Positions 28,061 to 37,465 of a DNA stretch of 64,000 bases are shown here, one piece after another. Within the stretch, counting starts at the first letter, position 1. Each line of letters begins with the position of its first letter. Under the pieces are notes generated by a model that was not told the DNA's origin, made no database searches, and saw only the letters and a list, made by a program, of their open reading frames with translations. This DNA is from Alcaligenes ammonioxydans (GTDB lineage Bacteria; Pseudomonadota; Gammaproteobacteria; Burkholderiales; Burkholderiaceae_B). Location of the stretch: NCBI RefSeq assembly GCF_019343455.1, contig NZ_CP049362.1, positions 62,001 to 126,000 on the forward strand. Reading direction: 5' to 3'. Made by a program: the position numbers and the translations under genes.

Positions 28061-28888
28061 ATGCTCCAGCATCTGTCCAAACTCATCGTAGCTAGTGCCC
28101 TTGTGCTGGCTGTTTCTCCGGCCATCGCCGCCGACTCCTTACGCATTGGCGTGGTACCCGGTGCCTATGCCGATTCCATCAATGCGGCGGCTCAGGATGC
28201 CAAGGCCCAAGGCATCAATGTCGAGGTGATTGAGTTCACCGACTGGACCACGCCCAATGTGGCAGTGGATAACGGCGATATTGATATTAACTATTTCCAG
28301 CACCAGCCTTTTCTGAAAAACGCCATTGAGAAAAACGGCTACAAGCTGGCCAGCGCGGGCACGGGCATTCTGGCCAATGTGGGGCTGTATTCGCTCAAGC
28401 ATCAGGCGGTAGAACAGGTTCCCCAAGGCGGCAAGGTAGGCATCGCCAACGATCCCGTGAACCAGGGCCGTGGCCTGCTATTGCTGCAGAAGGTCGGGCT
28501 GATCACGCTCAAACCGGAGGTCGGTTACCTGGGCAGTCTGAATGACATTGTCGAGAACCCCAAAAAGCTCAGCTTTGTGGAAGTGGAAGGCCCGCAACTG
28601 GTGCGTATTACGGGGGATGTGGACATTGCCCAGGGCTATCCGCATTTTATCGTGGCGGCCAAGGCCTTTGATCCTTCCAGTGGGCTGGCCTACTCGGGTA
28701 TTGAAGATGCGCAGTTTGCGATCCAGTTCGTGGTGAAAGCAGACCGTACTCGCGACCCCGTCATTCAAAAGTTCATTTCCATCTATCAAAACGCCCAGTC
28801 CGTGCGTGATGTGTCGCGAGCCGCGTTCAATAACGACGAACGACTCTACACCCTGGCCTGGTTGAACAAGCAAGAAGGAGCGAAGTAA
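28061..28888 (+). CDS. MetQ/NlpA-family periplasmic binding protein (first copy)
   Basis: 275 residues. The signal peptide ends SPAIAADS and no lipobox cysteine is present, so this is a soluble periplasmic form and not the usual lipoprotein. Mature sequence begins LRIGVVPGAYADS and has the family blocks EFTDWTTPNVAVDNGDIDINYFQHQPFL and [14 protein letters not shown]. MetQ proteins bind methionine; relatives bind other sulfur or amino acid ligands. It is first of a tight four-gene unit (two MetQ-like proteins, MetN, MetI). ATG 28061 is chosen to give a proper signal peptide. Confidence 0.86.
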   Translation: MLQHLSKLIVASALVLAVSPAIAADSLRIGVVPGAYADSINAAAQDAKAQGINVEVIEFTDWTTPNVAVDNGDIDINYFQHQPFLKNAIEKNGYKLASAGTGILANVGLYSLKHQAVEQVPQGGKVGIANDPVNQGRGLLLLQKVGLITLKPEVGYLGSLNDIVENPKKLSFVEVEGPQLVRITGDVDIAQGYPHFIVAAKAFDPSSGLAYSGIEDAQFAIQFVVKADRTRDPVIQKFISIYQNAQSVRDVSRAAFNNDERLYTLAWLNKQEGAK

Positions 28889-29730
28889 TGACTGCGATTT
28901 TTTCTGCTCGCCTGCCGCGCTGGGCGCTGGGCATGGTGTTGGCTGCCGTCCTTCCTTGGAACAGTGTTGCAGCGGTAATCAAAGTGGGCTCCATTCCCGG
29001 TGCAACCTCGGATGCGGTGCAAGCGCTGATCCCGGAAGGCAAAAAGCAGGGTCTGGATATTCAGTTGGTGGAATTTACGGATTGGACGCTGCCCAACGAG
29101 GCCGTCAACAACCGCGATATTGATGTGAATTTCTTCCAGCACGAAGCCTTTTTGAACAATGCCATCAAAGAGCGTGGCTACGACCTGGAATTGATTGGTC
29201 TGGGCTTGCTGCAAAACATTGGCCTGTACTCGAACAAGTATCAGTCTCTGGACCAGGTTCCCAAGGGCGCAACCGTGTCCTTGCCGAATGATCCGGTCAA
29301 TCAGGGCCGTGGCCTGTTGCTGCTGCAAAAAGCGGGCCTGATTACCTTGCGCCATGGTCTGGATACCGGGGCTACGGTCAATGATGTGGTGGACAACCCC
29401 AAGCAGCTCAAGCTGGTGGAAATTGAAGGCCCGCAACTGATTCATTCCCTGCCGGATGTGGATCTGGCCGTCGTCTGGCCCAGCTATTTCGTCAGCGCTG
29501 GCCGCAAGGCGGATGCGGGCAAGGCCCTGGTCTATTCCGGCATTGCCGACACCTTTTATGCAATGGGTTTTGTTACGCGCAAAGATCGCGTCAACGACCC
29601 TGCCCTGAAACAGTTCGTGGAGCTGTTCCAGCAGTCGCAAGCGGTACGCAACACGATTGCAGACCGTTTTGATCACAACCCCAATCTGTACACCTTGCCC
29701 TGGCAAGGTGGCAGCGCAGCGAGCAAGTGA
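28888..29730 (+). CDS. MetQ/NlpA-family periplasmic binding protein (second copy)
   Basis: 280 residues. Overlaps the first copy by one base (TAATG) with AGAAGGAG upstream. The signal peptide ends NSVAAV, again without a lipobox. Mature protein starts [14 protein letters not shown] and is clearly diverged from the first copy while keeping [22 protein letters not shown] and [17 protein letters not shown]. Two binding proteins for one MetNI transporter suggest two ligands, for example methionine and its oxidised or demethylated forms (inference). Confidence 0.86.
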   Translation: MTAIFSARLPRWALGMVLAAVLPWNSVAAVIKVGSIPGATSDAVQALIPEGKKQGLDIQLVEFTDWTLPNEAVNNRDIDVNFFQHEAFLNNAIKERGYDLELIGLGLLQNIGLYSNKYQSLDQVPKGATVSLPNDPVNQGRGLLLLQKAGLITLRHGLDTGATVNDVVDNPKQLKLVEIEGPQLIHSLPDVDLAVVWPSYFVSAGRKADAGKALVYSGIADTFYAMGFVTRKDRVNDPALKQFVELFQQSQAVRNTIADRFDHNPNLYTLPWQGGSAASK

Positions 29731-29731
29731 T

Positions 29732-30937
29732 ATGGCCTACACATCCGTATTACGGCGTCATGCCGATCTAGTGCGCGACACCGCCGAACAGGCCGCTGGC
29801 CAGCGTGAGCTTCACAAGGCCAGTGCGTCTGTCAAAGCGGAACGGGAACCGCGGTCCAGTGCCGTGAAGGCAGGCAGCGTGGCCTTTCGTAATCTGTCCA
29901 AAATCTATCAGTCCTCGGCAGGCGCTGTGCCTGCTTTGCAGGACATTGATCTGGACATCGAGCCGGGCAGCATTTTCGGCATTATTGGTCGCAGTGGTGC
30001 GGGTAAATCCAGCTTGCTGCGGACCATTAATCGGCTGGAGCGCCCAAGCAGCGGCCAGGTGTTGGTCGATGGCGTGGACATTGCCCGTCTGAATGAATCG
30101 GAGCTGGTGCAGCTGCGTCGCCGCATCGGCATGATTTTTCAGCATTTCAATTTGCTGTCAGCCAAGACGGTGTACGAGAACGTGGCCCTGCCCTTGAAGG
30201 TGGCGGGTGTGTCCGCGCAGCACATCGCCCAGCGCGTTCAGGAACTGCTGCAACTGGTCGGCTTGCAAGACAAGGCCGATACCTATCCCAGTCGTTTGTC
30301 GGGTGGGCAAAAGCAGCGTGTGGGCATTGCTCGCGCCTTGGCCACCGGCCCGGAGATTTTGCTGTGCGATGAAGCGACTTCGGCCCTGGACCCGGAAACC
30401 ACACAGTCCATCCTGAGCCTGCTCAAGGACATTAACCGCCGTCTGGGCATCACCGTCGTGCTGATTACGCACGAGATGAGCGTGATCCGTGAAATTGCCG
30501 ACCGCGTGCTGGTGCTGGAAAAAGGCCGCATTGCCGAGCTGGGCGAGGTCTGGCGTGTATTTGGCAAACCGCAGCATGACGCCACCAAGGCGCTGTTGGC
30601 ACCTTTGCAACATAGCTTGCCGGAGGATTTGCAGGCACGACTGGTGCAAGAGCCGCCTAAAACCGGAACATACAGCCGCATTTTGCAACTGAGCTACAGC
30701 GGCGAAGGCGGCTGGGAGCCCGACTTGTTGCACATTGCCCGCAGCCTGCCCGGCCAGCCCCAACTGGTTCATGGCGGCGTGGACCGTATTCAAGGCCATG
30801 CACACGGACGTTTGCTGGTCGCCATTGAAGGGCATGTAAGCCTGCCCGATTTGACATCCCTGACGCAAGGCCCGGCGGCCATCGCGCATCACATTGAGGA
30901 CATTGGATATGTTGTGGAATCTGAGTATCCCCGTTGA
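29732..30937 (+). CDS. metN: Methionine-type ABC transporter ATP-binding protein with NIL domain
   Basis: 401 residues. Walker [10 protein letters not shown] is at 86-94, signature [15 protein letters not shown] follows, and Walker B is [15 protein letters not shown]-terminal NIL domain (about 325-398) is the allosteric methionine-binding domain of MetN. The first 48 or so residues before [11 protein letters not shown] are an extension not usual in MetN; a start inside this stretch is possible, though ATG 29732 directly follows the upstream stop codon. It partners with MetI, whose gene overlaps it by 29 bp. Confidence 0.88.
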   Translation: MAYTSVLRRHADLVRDTAEQAAGQRELHKASASVKAEREPRSSAVKAGSVAFRNLSKIYQSSAGAVPALQDIDLDIEPGSIFGIIGRSGAGKSSLLRTINRLERPSSGQVLVDGVDIARLNESELVQLRRRIGMIFQHFNLLSAKTVYENVALPLKVAGVSAQHIAQRVQELLQLVGLQDKADTYPSRLSGGQKQRVGIARALATGPEILLCDEATSALDPETTQSILSLLKDINRRLGITVVLITHEMSVIREIADRVLVLEKGRIAELGEVWRVFGKPQHDATKALLAPLQHSLPEDLQARLVQEPPKTGTYSRILQLSYSGEGGWEPDLLHIARSLPGQPQLVHGGVDRIQGHAHGRLLVAIEGHVSLPDLTSLTQGPAAIAHHIEDIGYVVESEYPR

Positions 30938-31571
30938 GCGATACGGGCAGGCTTTTCTGGACACACTGATGATGGTGGGCGTGTCGGGGGCGATCGCCTT
31001 TCTGGCCGGCATTCCGCTGGCGGTGCTTTTGATCGTGACGGCTCCTCATGGCTTTTGGGAGTCGCCCAAGATCAACCGGGCGGTGGGTAGCGTAGTGAAT
31101 GGTTTTCGGGCCACGCCCTTTATTGTTTTGCTGGTCGCCTTGATCCCCTTCACGCGTTTGCTGGCCGGCACCACGATTGGCGTGTGGGCGGCCATTGTGC
31201 CCCTGGCAATCAGCGCGACTCCTTTTTTCGCCCGTATTGCGGAAGTCAGTCTGCGTGAGGTGGACTCGGGCCTGATTGAAGCGGCTCAAGCCATGGGCTG
31301 CAAGAAGTGGGACATCGTGCGCCATGTCTATTTGCCCGAGGCGCTGCCCGGCATTGTGGGTGGCTTCACCATCACCATCGTGGCCTTGATCAGTTCCTCG
31401 GCCATGGCCGGTGCGGTCGGTGCCGGTGGCCTGGGGGACTTGGCGATCCGCTATGGCTATCAGCGCTTTGACACGCAGGTGATGCTGATTGTCATTGCGG
31501 TGCTGATTGCCCTGGTCACAGCGGTGCAGTTTGCGGGAGACCGTTACGTGCAAAGGCTGCGTGCCCGTTGA
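30909..31571 (+). CDS. metI: Methionine-type ABC transporter permease
   Basis: 220 residues with five membrane segments. The EAA-loop [28 protein letters not shown] near 118-145 contacts MetN, and [20 protein letters not shown] near the end is diagnostic for MetI. The ATG lies inside the end of metN. It completes a MetQ-MetQ-MetN-MetI uptake system placed upstream of sulfur-scavenging oxygenases. Confidence 0.93.
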   Translation: MLWNLSIPVERYGQAFLDTLMMVGVSGAIAFLAGIPLAVLLIVTAPHGFWESPKINRAVGSVVNGFRATPFIVLLVALIPFTRLLAGTTIGVWAAIVPLAISATPFFARIAEVSLREVDSGLIEAAQAMGCKKWDIVRHVYLPEALPGIVGGFTITIVALISSSAMAGAVGAGGLGDLAIRYGYQRFDTQVMLIVIAVLIALVTAVQFAGDRYVQRLRAR

Positions 31572-31602
31572 TCCGAACTCAGCCAAGGGCTGGCGCACGT
31601 AG

Positions 31603-31618
31603 TGGCGACGCCTTTGCA
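31603..31618 (+). promoter_or_regulatory. Sigma-54 (-24/-12) promoter candidate
   Basis: TGGCGACGCCTTTGCA has GG at 31604-31605 and GC at 31616-31617, exactly 10 bases apart, with the TTTGCA -12 element intact; the -24 element is TGGCGA against consensus TGGCAC. It lies 110 bases before the SfnB-like gene. In Pseudomonas putida sfn genes are driven by sigma-54 with the activator SfnR, which fits. No such activator gene is in the window. Confidence 0.5.
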
Positions 31619-31727
31619 GCGAATGTTGATCTTCTTTGTTTGCTCGGACGCGCTGTCCTGAGCCGGGACGCAGGTGCTGGAGGCTGCGTCTATCCCTACC
31701 GTTTTTAGTCATTGAAAAGAGTGCCGT

Positions 31728-32993
31728 ATGAATGATCGGATTACTCAGGGCGTAGCGTTGCCCGAAGCATCTGCAAAGCAGCGTCTGCCCTTGCCTCCCC
31801 AACAGCCTCATGTGATTGGCAGCGAGGCCGAAGCCATCGCCGTTGCCCGACAATTGGCCACTGAATTTGCTCAAACCGCTGCCGAGCGCGACCGCCTGCG
31901 CCAGCTCCCCTGGGACGAGATAGAGCGCTATACCGCCAGTGGCCTGGGTGCCATCACTATCCCCAAAGCCTATGGCGGTCTGGAAGCTTCCAACGAAACG
32001 CTGGTGCAGGTGTTTGCCATCATCAGCGCGGCTGATCCTTCCCTGGGTCAGATCCCGCAAAACCATTTCGCGCTGATCCAGAACCTGAAAGACACCGGCA
32101 CCGAATCTCAAAAGCAGCGCTGGTTCCAGGCGGTGCTGCACGGCGCACGTTTAGGCAACGGCGGACCGGAGAAAAAGGGTAAGGCAGCGGTGATGACGGA
32201 CGTCACTGCCCATCTTGCTCGGGCAGCAGATGGCAGCTTGCGCGTTAGCGGCACACGTTTTTACTCCACTGGCGCTTTGTTCGCGCATTGGATTCCGTTC
32301 CGAGCCGCGGATGAGCAAGGCCGGGGTGTGCAGGTCTGGGTACGCCGCGATGCACCCGGTGTGCAGGTGATTGATGATTGGAATGCCTTTGGGCAACGCA
32401 CCACCGCCAGTGGCAGTGTGGTGTTCGACCGGGTTCTGGTCGAGGAAGACCATGTGCTGGAAAGCTGGCGTTTCGTAGACAAACCGTCCTTGTCGGGCCC
32501 GATTTCTCAATTGATTCAAGCCAGCATTGACGCCGGTATCGCCCAGGCTGCCCTGCAGGATGCGCTGGAATTTGTGCGCAATCGCGCGCGCCCCTGGACC
32601 GACTCGGGTGTGACCAGCGCCACGCAGGACCCTCACATCATTCAGGAAGTGGGTGCCTTGCAGATTGAGGTGGATGCCGCTCAGGAAGTTTTGCTGGAGG
32701 CAGCGCGTTTGCTGGATGAATTGGCTGCCAAGCCCGTCGATGCGGATAGCAGCGCCCGTGCGTCGGTGGCTGTTGCCGAGGCAAAAATCCTGACGACGGA
32801 AGCCGCCCTGAACGCCAGCGAACAGCTCTTTGCCTTGGCGGGCTCATCGTCCACCCGTGCTGCTCATAACCTGGATCGCCACTGGCGCAACGCCCGCGTA
32901 CACACCTTGCATGATCCGGTGCGCTGGAAATACCACCTGTTGGGCAATTACTTGCTCAATGGTATTGCTCCCTCTTATCACCAATGGAATTGA
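31728..32993 (+). CDS. SfnB-family sulfur-acquisition oxidoreductase (first copy)
   Basis: 421 residues with the acyl-CoA dehydrogenase fold as used by flavin-dependent monooxygenases of sulfur scavenging (SfnB, DszC). Visible blocks include PKAYGGLEASNETLVQVFAIISAADPSLGQIPQNHF near 80-115, a central FYSTGALFAHWIPF, and a C-terminal HNLDRHWRNARVHTLHDPVRWKYH. The inferred role is oxygenation of an organosulfur compound with reduced FMN. A sigma-54-like promoter lies upstream and a paralogue starts 4 bp downstream. Confidence 0.83.
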   Translation: MNDRITQGVALPEASAKQRLPLPPQQPHVIGSEAEAIAVARQLATEFAQTAAERDRLRQLPWDEIERYTASGLGAITIPKAYGGLEASNETLVQVFAIISAADPSLGQIPQNHFALIQNLKDTGTESQKQRWFQAVLHGARLGNGGPEKKGKAAVMTDVTAHLARAADGSLRVSGTRFYSTGALFAHWIPFRAADEQGRGVQVWVRRDAPGVQVIDDWNAFGQRTTASGSVVFDRVLVEEDHVLESWRFVDKPSLSGPISQLIQASIDAGIAQAALQDALEFVRNRARPWTDSGVTSATQDPHIIQEVGALQIEVDAAQEVLLEAARLLDELAAKPVDADSSARASVAVAEAKILTTEAALNASEQLFALAGSSSTRAAHNLDRHWRNARVHTLHDPVRWKYHLLGNYLLNGIAPSYHQWN

Positions 32994-32997
32994 GGCT

Positions 32998-34197
32998 ATG
33001 ACGATCCCGTTTTCTACGTCCGCACACCTCATCCAGTCCGAGGCCGAAGCGCTGCAGGCAGCTGAGCAGTTTGCACAATTCATTGCCCAACAGGCGCTGG
33101 AGCGCGACCGCGACCGCATTTTGCCGCATCAAGAGGTGGAGCAATTCAGTCAAGGTGGTTTGTGGGGCATTACGGTCCCCAAAGAATATGGGGGCGCGGG
33201 TGTTTCCACCGATGTGCTCACCCGGGTTGTGCAGCGCATTGCCCAGGCCGATGGCAACTTTGGCCATATCCCGCAAAACCACTATTACGCGCTGGAAGTG
33301 TTGCGCGTGGGGGCGACGCATGAGCAAAAAGCCTTTTTCTACGATCAGGTGCTGCAAGGCAAACGCTTTGGCAATGCACTGGCGGAGATCGGCAAGAAGG
33401 ATTTTGTACGTCGCACGCAGTTGCTCAAAGCGCCGGATGGCTGGTTTGTGGATGGCCGCAAGTTCTATTGCACGGGCTCGCTGTTTGCACACTGGATTCC
33501 CACGCTGACGAGCTCGCCTGATGATGGCCGCCTGTATTTGGTTTTTGTGCCGCGTGAGGCTAAAGGCGTCACGCTGACAGACGACTGGGACGGCTTTGGT
33601 CAACGTGTCACGGGCAGTGGCTCGGTGGAGTTCACGCGTGTTCCCGTGCAGCCGCAATGGGTTGTACCGTTCACCGATTCCTTCGAGCGTCCCACCCCCA
33701 TTGGTCCTTACGCCCAGATTATCCATGCAGCACTGGATTTGGGTATCGGCCAAGGGGCGTTCGAGGCCACCCTGCCCTTCATCCGTGCGCACAGTCGCCC
33801 CTGGATTGCCGCTGGCGTGGGCAGCGCCGCCCAGGACCCGTTGTTATTGCAGGAAGTGGGCAATGTGCATGTGCGTTTGCGGGCCGCGCAAGCGCTGCTG
33901 GCCCGCGCCGCCCGCTATGTGGATGCCGCCCAGCACGCCCCGGATGAGGACAGCGTGGCCCAGGCCTCCATTGCCGTTGCGCAGGCCAAGGCTTTGGCTA
34001 CCAGCGCCAGCCTGCTGGCAGGCAGCAAGCTGTTTGAACTGGGGGGCACCAGCGCTACGCAAGCCCAGCATGGCCTCGATCGCTACTGGCGCAATGCACG
34101 CGTCCATACCCTGCATGACCCGGTGCGCTGGAAGTACCACGCCATTGGCAACTATGCCCTGAATGGCGTGCGTCCGCCGCGTCATGGGGCCTTGTGA
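32998..34197 (+). CDS. SfnB-family sulfur-acquisition oxidoreductase (second copy)
   Basis: 399 residues, a clear paralogue of the preceding protein, sharing PQNHYYALEVL, GRKFYCTGSLFAHWIPTLTS, DDWDGFGQRVTGSGSVEF and LDRYWRNARVHTLHDPVRWKYH. ATG 32998 follows the upstream stop codon by 4 bases; the longer frame from 32830 lies inside the previous gene. Two tandem copies could form a hetero-oligomer or act on successive oxidation states of sulfur. Confidence 0.83.
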   Translation: MTIPFSTSAHLIQSEAEALQAAEQFAQFIAQQALERDRDRILPHQEVEQFSQGGLWGITVPKEYGGAGVSTDVLTRVVQRIAQADGNFGHIPQNHYYALEVLRVGATHEQKAFFYDQVLQGKRFGNALAEIGKKDFVRRTQLLKAPDGWFVDGRKFYCTGSLFAHWIPTLTSSPDDGRLYLVFVPREAKGVTLTDDWDGFGQRVTGSGSVEFTRVPVQPQWVVPFTDSFERPTPIGPYAQIIHAALDLGIGQGAFEATLPFIRAHSRPWIAAGVGSAAQDPLLLQEVGNVHVRLRAAQALLARAARYVDAAQHAPDEDSVAQASIAVAQAKALATSASLLAGSKLFELGGTSATQAQHGLDRYWRNARVHTLHDPVRWKYHAIGNYALNGVRPPRHGAL

Positions 34198-34267
34198 TGC
34201 CATTTTGCTTCGATATGGCCTGTTTTTTTAGGCCACGAGCCTTTCTCTTTTATCTGGATTTTGATTG

Positions 34268-35092
34268 ATGACTATCTCGAAAATTTTGAAAAAACTGACG
34301 GCATTCAGCCTTGTCTCGACCGCCGTCTTGTTGAGTAGCACAGCGACCGCAGCTCCTTTGAAAATCGGTGTTGTGCCCGGCATTTTTGCGGACTCGGTGG
34401 TCGTTGCCGCTCAGGAGGCCAAGCAGCAGGGTGTGGATGTGCAGGTGATCGAATTTACCGATTGGGCTACGCCGAATGTGGCGCTGGATGCGGGCGATAT
34501 TGATCTGAACTACTACCAGAACAGTAATTACCTGGCCAATGCGGTGCGCGACAAGGGCTTCAAGCTGGTCAGCGTGCAGCCGGGCATTTTGTCTTACCTG
34601 GGCCTGTATTCTCTCAAGCACGCCACGCTGGCCGATTTGCCCGATGGCGCAAAAGTGGCGATTGCCAGTGACGCCGTCAACGTAGGCCGTGGGTTGCGTC
34701 TGTTACAGCATGCAGGTTTGATCACGCTGCGCCCCGAGACCGGCTTGCTGGGCACGCCCGATGACATTGTTTCCAACCCCAAGAACCTGAAGTTTGTGGA
34801 AGTGGAAGGCCCGCAATTGGCACGTGCCACGCAGGACGTGGATCTGGCTCAAGGCTTTCCGTATTTCATCCTGGCCTCCAAAGCCTTTGATGCTACGAAA
34901 GCCTTGTCCTTGACCAGTTACGAGGACGACTCCTGGGCGATTCAGTTTGTGGCCCGTAGCGACAAGACGAAAGACCCGCGCATTGCCCAGTTCCTGGAGG
35001 TCTACAAAACATCGCCTGCGGTGCGCGAGGCAATCGATCAGTTCTACCAGGGCGAGAAAAAGCTGTATCGCCTGACCTGGTTGCCGCATTAA
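34268..35092 (+). CDS. MetQ/NlpA-family periplasmic binding protein (third copy)
   Basis: 274 residues. The signal peptide ends TATAAP with no lipobox. Mature sequence starts LKIGVVPGIFADSV and has EFTDWATPNVALDAGDIDLNYYQNSNYL, where the usual FQHQ is replaced by YQNS. It lies 70 bp after the second SfnB gene and 16 bp before the DszA-like monooxygenase gene, with which it is probably co-transcribed. It has no own ATPase or permease and may feed the MetNI pair upstream. Confidence 0.86.
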   Translation: MTISKILKKLTAFSLVSTAVLLSSTATAAPLKIGVVPGIFADSVVVAAQEAKQQGVDVQVIEFTDWATPNVALDAGDIDLNYYQNSNYLANAVRDKGFKLVSVQPGILSYLGLYSLKHATLADLPDGAKVAIASDAVNVGRGLRLLQHAGLITLRPETGLLGTPDDIVSNPKNLKFVEVEGPQLARATQDVDLAQGFPYFILASKAFDATKALSLTSYEDDSWAIQFVARSDKTKDPRIAQFLEVYKTSPAVREAIDQFYQGEKKLYRLTWLPH

Positions 35093-35108
35093 GCAAGGAG
35101 AATGCCCC

Positions 35109-36536
35109 ATGACGCAGCCCAAGAAACACATCCATATCAACGCTTTCAACATGAATTGCGTCGGCCACATCCACCATGGTTTGTGGACGCATCCGCGTGA
35201 TCAATCCACGCAGTATCACACTCTGAAGTACTGGACTGATCTGGCCAAAACGCTGGAAAAAGGCTTGTTCGACGGCATCTTTCTGGCGGATGTGGTCGGC
35301 TATTACGACGTTTACCAGCAAGGTGTGGACTTGACGCTGCGCGAGGGTATTCAACTACCGGTGAACAACCCCTGGCTGCTGGTCTCGGCCATGGCAGCCG
35401 TCACGCAACATATTGGCTTTGGTCTGACAGCGTCAGTGGCGGCTCATCACCCCTACACCTTCGCACGCGATGTCAGCACGCTGGATCAGCTAAGCAATGG
35501 CCGCATAGGCTGGAACATCGTGACGGGTTATGTGGATAGCGGGGCGCGGGGTTTGGGGCAGGATGGTCTGGATGCACACGACAGCCGTTACGACCGGGCC
35601 GAGGACTTTCTGCAATTGGCTTACAAACTGTGGGAAGGCAGCTGGGAAGATGGCGCGCTGATTGCCGACAAGCAGCGTCGTATCCATGCCCTACCCGAGA
35701 AAGTGCATACCGTGCATCACGAAGGGCCGTTTTATCGCAGCAATGCAATTCATATGAGCGCGCCCTCTCCTCAGCGCACGCCTCTGCTGTTCCAGGCAGG
35801 CACTTCGGCGCGGGGGCTGCAGTTTGCCGGGCAACATGCTGAAGGGGTTTTCATCGGTGCGCGGGACCCGGAAGCGGCCAGGGACTCGTCCCGCAAGCTG
35901 CGTCAGGCAGCGGTCAATGCGGGACGGCAAGCGCAGGACCTGAAGATTTATGCGGGTGTAGCGGTCGTTACGGGTGCTACGGAAGCCGAGGCTAAAGAGA
36001 AGTATGCCGACTATCTGGCCCATGCCAGTTCCGAGGGCGGCCTGGCGCATTTTGCGGCCAGTACCGGCGTGGACTTTGCCCAGTATGACCTGGATGAACC
36101 CATCAGCTTTGGCCCCAGCAACGCGATTCAATCCGCAGCGGCCGCAGCCCAGAAACAAGGCTGGACGACGCGCCGCAAGCTGCTGGAGCAATTCACGCTG
36201 GGTAGCCGCTACAAAACCATTGTGGGCGACCCGCAGCAAGTGGCGGATGCGCTAAGCACCTGGGTTGATGAAGGCGAGATCGACGGCTTCAATCTGACCC
36301 GCATCGTTGTGCCTGAAACCTGGGAAGACTTTGCCAGCTACATCGTGCCCGAGCTGCAAAACCGGGGCCGCTATCGCACGGCGTATGAAGGTGGAACCCT
36401 GCGCCAGCAATTGTTTGGACAAGGAGATCGGGTATCTGCCACGCACCCTGCCGCGCAGTGGCGGCATTTGGTGCCCGGTTCGACCCCGGAGGCGGGATCG
36501 GATGAGGCGGCTACCTCTGCCTTGCAGGCAAGTTGA
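35109..36536 (+). CDS. NtaA/SnaA/DszA-family FMN-dependent monooxygenase (LLM class)
   Basis: 475 residues with the bacterial luciferase-like fold. Diagnostic blocks: INAFNMNCVGHIHHGLW at the N-terminus, FLADVVGYYDVY, ASVAAHHPYTFARDVSTLDQLSNGRIGWNIVTGY near 110-145, and SPQRTPLLFQAGTSARGLQFAG near 220. Relatives act on dibenzothiophene sulfone (DszA), dimethyl sulfide (DmoA) and nitrilotriacetate (NtaA). Next to SfnB/DszC-like proteins, a C-S cleaving role on a sulfone or sulfide is the best inference. Confidence 0.87.
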   Translation: MTQPKKHIHINAFNMNCVGHIHHGLWTHPRDQSTQYHTLKYWTDLAKTLEKGLFDGIFLADVVGYYDVYQQGVDLTLREGIQLPVNNPWLLVSAMAAVTQHIGFGLTASVAAHHPYTFARDVSTLDQLSNGRIGWNIVTGYVDSGARGLGQDGLDAHDSRYDRAEDFLQLAYKLWEGSWEDGALIADKQRRIHALPEKVHTVHHEGPFYRSNAIHMSAPSPQRTPLLFQAGTSARGLQFAGQHAEGVFIGARDPEAARDSSRKLRQAAVNAGRQAQDLKIYAGVAVVTGATEAEAKEKYADYLAHASSEGGLAHFAASTGVDFAQYDLDEPISFGPSNAIQSAAAAAQKQGWTTRRKLLEQFTLGSRYKTIVGDPQQVADALSTWVDEGEIDGFNLTRIVVPETWEDFASYIVPELQNRGRYRTAYEGGTLRQQLFGQGDRVSATHPAAQWRHLVPGSTPEAGSDEAATSALQAS

Positions 36537-36607
36537 TTAGGGCGAGAAAGAGCCAGTATCTGCTGCGTTGAATCATTTTTTACGACCCCTTTTATAAGGT
36601 CAGGACC

Positions 36608-37453
36608 ATGTTGTTTGCCCGTTTTTCTATTCGTGCCGTGTTTGCCTTGGCAGCTTTGAGCCTAGCGGGCCATGTGTCTGCTGCTGCATTGAAAATCGGC
36701 GTCACGCCCGGCTCTTTGGCCGATTCTGTTGCCGTGGCAGCCAAGGAGGCCAAGAAACAGGGCCTGGAGGTCGAGGTGATTGAGTTCACCGACTGGACCA
36801 CGCCCAATACGGCCTTGGCCTCCGGGGATCTGGATTTGAATTACTTCCAGCATCAGGCTTTCCTGGACAATGCCGTCAAGGAAGGCGGCTATGCCATTGA
36901 AAGTGTGGCTTATGGTTTATTGCCCAATATTGGCTTGTATTCCAAGCAGTATTCGTCCTTGGATGCGCTGCCCGAAGGCGCTTCTGTTGGGGTGGCGAGT
37001 GATCCGGTGAATCAGGCGCGCGGCCTGCTGCTTTTGCAGACGGCTGGCCTGATTCAGCTGAAAGAGGGGGCAGCTGCGCGTGCCTCGATTCATGATGTGA
37101 CGGCCAACCCCAGAAAGCTGCGCATTGTGGAAGTCGAAGGGCCGCAATTGGTGCGCGCAGCCGATGACCTGCCCTTGGTCCAAGGCTATCCAGCCCATTT
37201 TGTGAACGCCGGGCAGGCCGAGCTGGCCAGCAAGGCCTTGCAGTATTCCACGGTAGATGACCTGTACTACGCCATCCGCTTTGTCGCGCGGAGCGGCCAT
37301 AGAGATGATCCGCGCATACGCCAGTTTGTGGATCTTTATCAACACTCTCCGGCTGTAGCCGCGCAGATTGACCGGTCTTTTGCGGGTGACAGGAAGCTGT
37401 ATTCCTTGCCGTGGCAAACGGCCGGCCATGCCTCCATTACGCAGGCTCCTTGA
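36608..37453 (+). CDS. MetQ/NlpA-family periplasmic binding protein (fourth copy)
   Basis: 281 residues. The signal peptide ends HVSAAA with no lipobox. Mature part starts LKIGVTPGSLADSVAV, with EFTDWTTPNTALASGDLDLNYFQHQAFL close to copy one. A 71-bp gap after the monooxygenase may hold a promoter, though none is clear. It lies 12 bp before the third SfnB/DszC-like gene, repeating the theme of one binding protein paired with one oxygenase. Confidence 0.86.
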   Translation: MLFARFSIRAVFALAALSLAGHVSAAALKIGVTPGSLADSVAVAAKEAKKQGLEVEVIEFTDWTTPNTALASGDLDLNYFQHQAFLDNAVKEGGYAIESVAYGLLPNIGLYSKQYSSLDALPEGASVGVASDPVNQARGLLLLQTAGLIQLKEGAAARASIHDVTANPRKLRIVEVEGPQLVRAADDLPLVQGYPAHFVNAGQAELASKALQYSTVDDLYYAIRFVARSGHRDDPRIRQFVDLYQHSPAVAAQIDRSFAGDRKLYSLPWQTAGHASITQAP

Positions 37454-37465
37454 GGGCTGAACATC

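Noticed and set aside
34216..34235. TGGCCT-N8-AGGCCA hairpin between the second SfnB and third MetQ genes as a terminator
   Set aside because: Stem of six pairs with the T run inside the loop, not after the stem; too weak to call.
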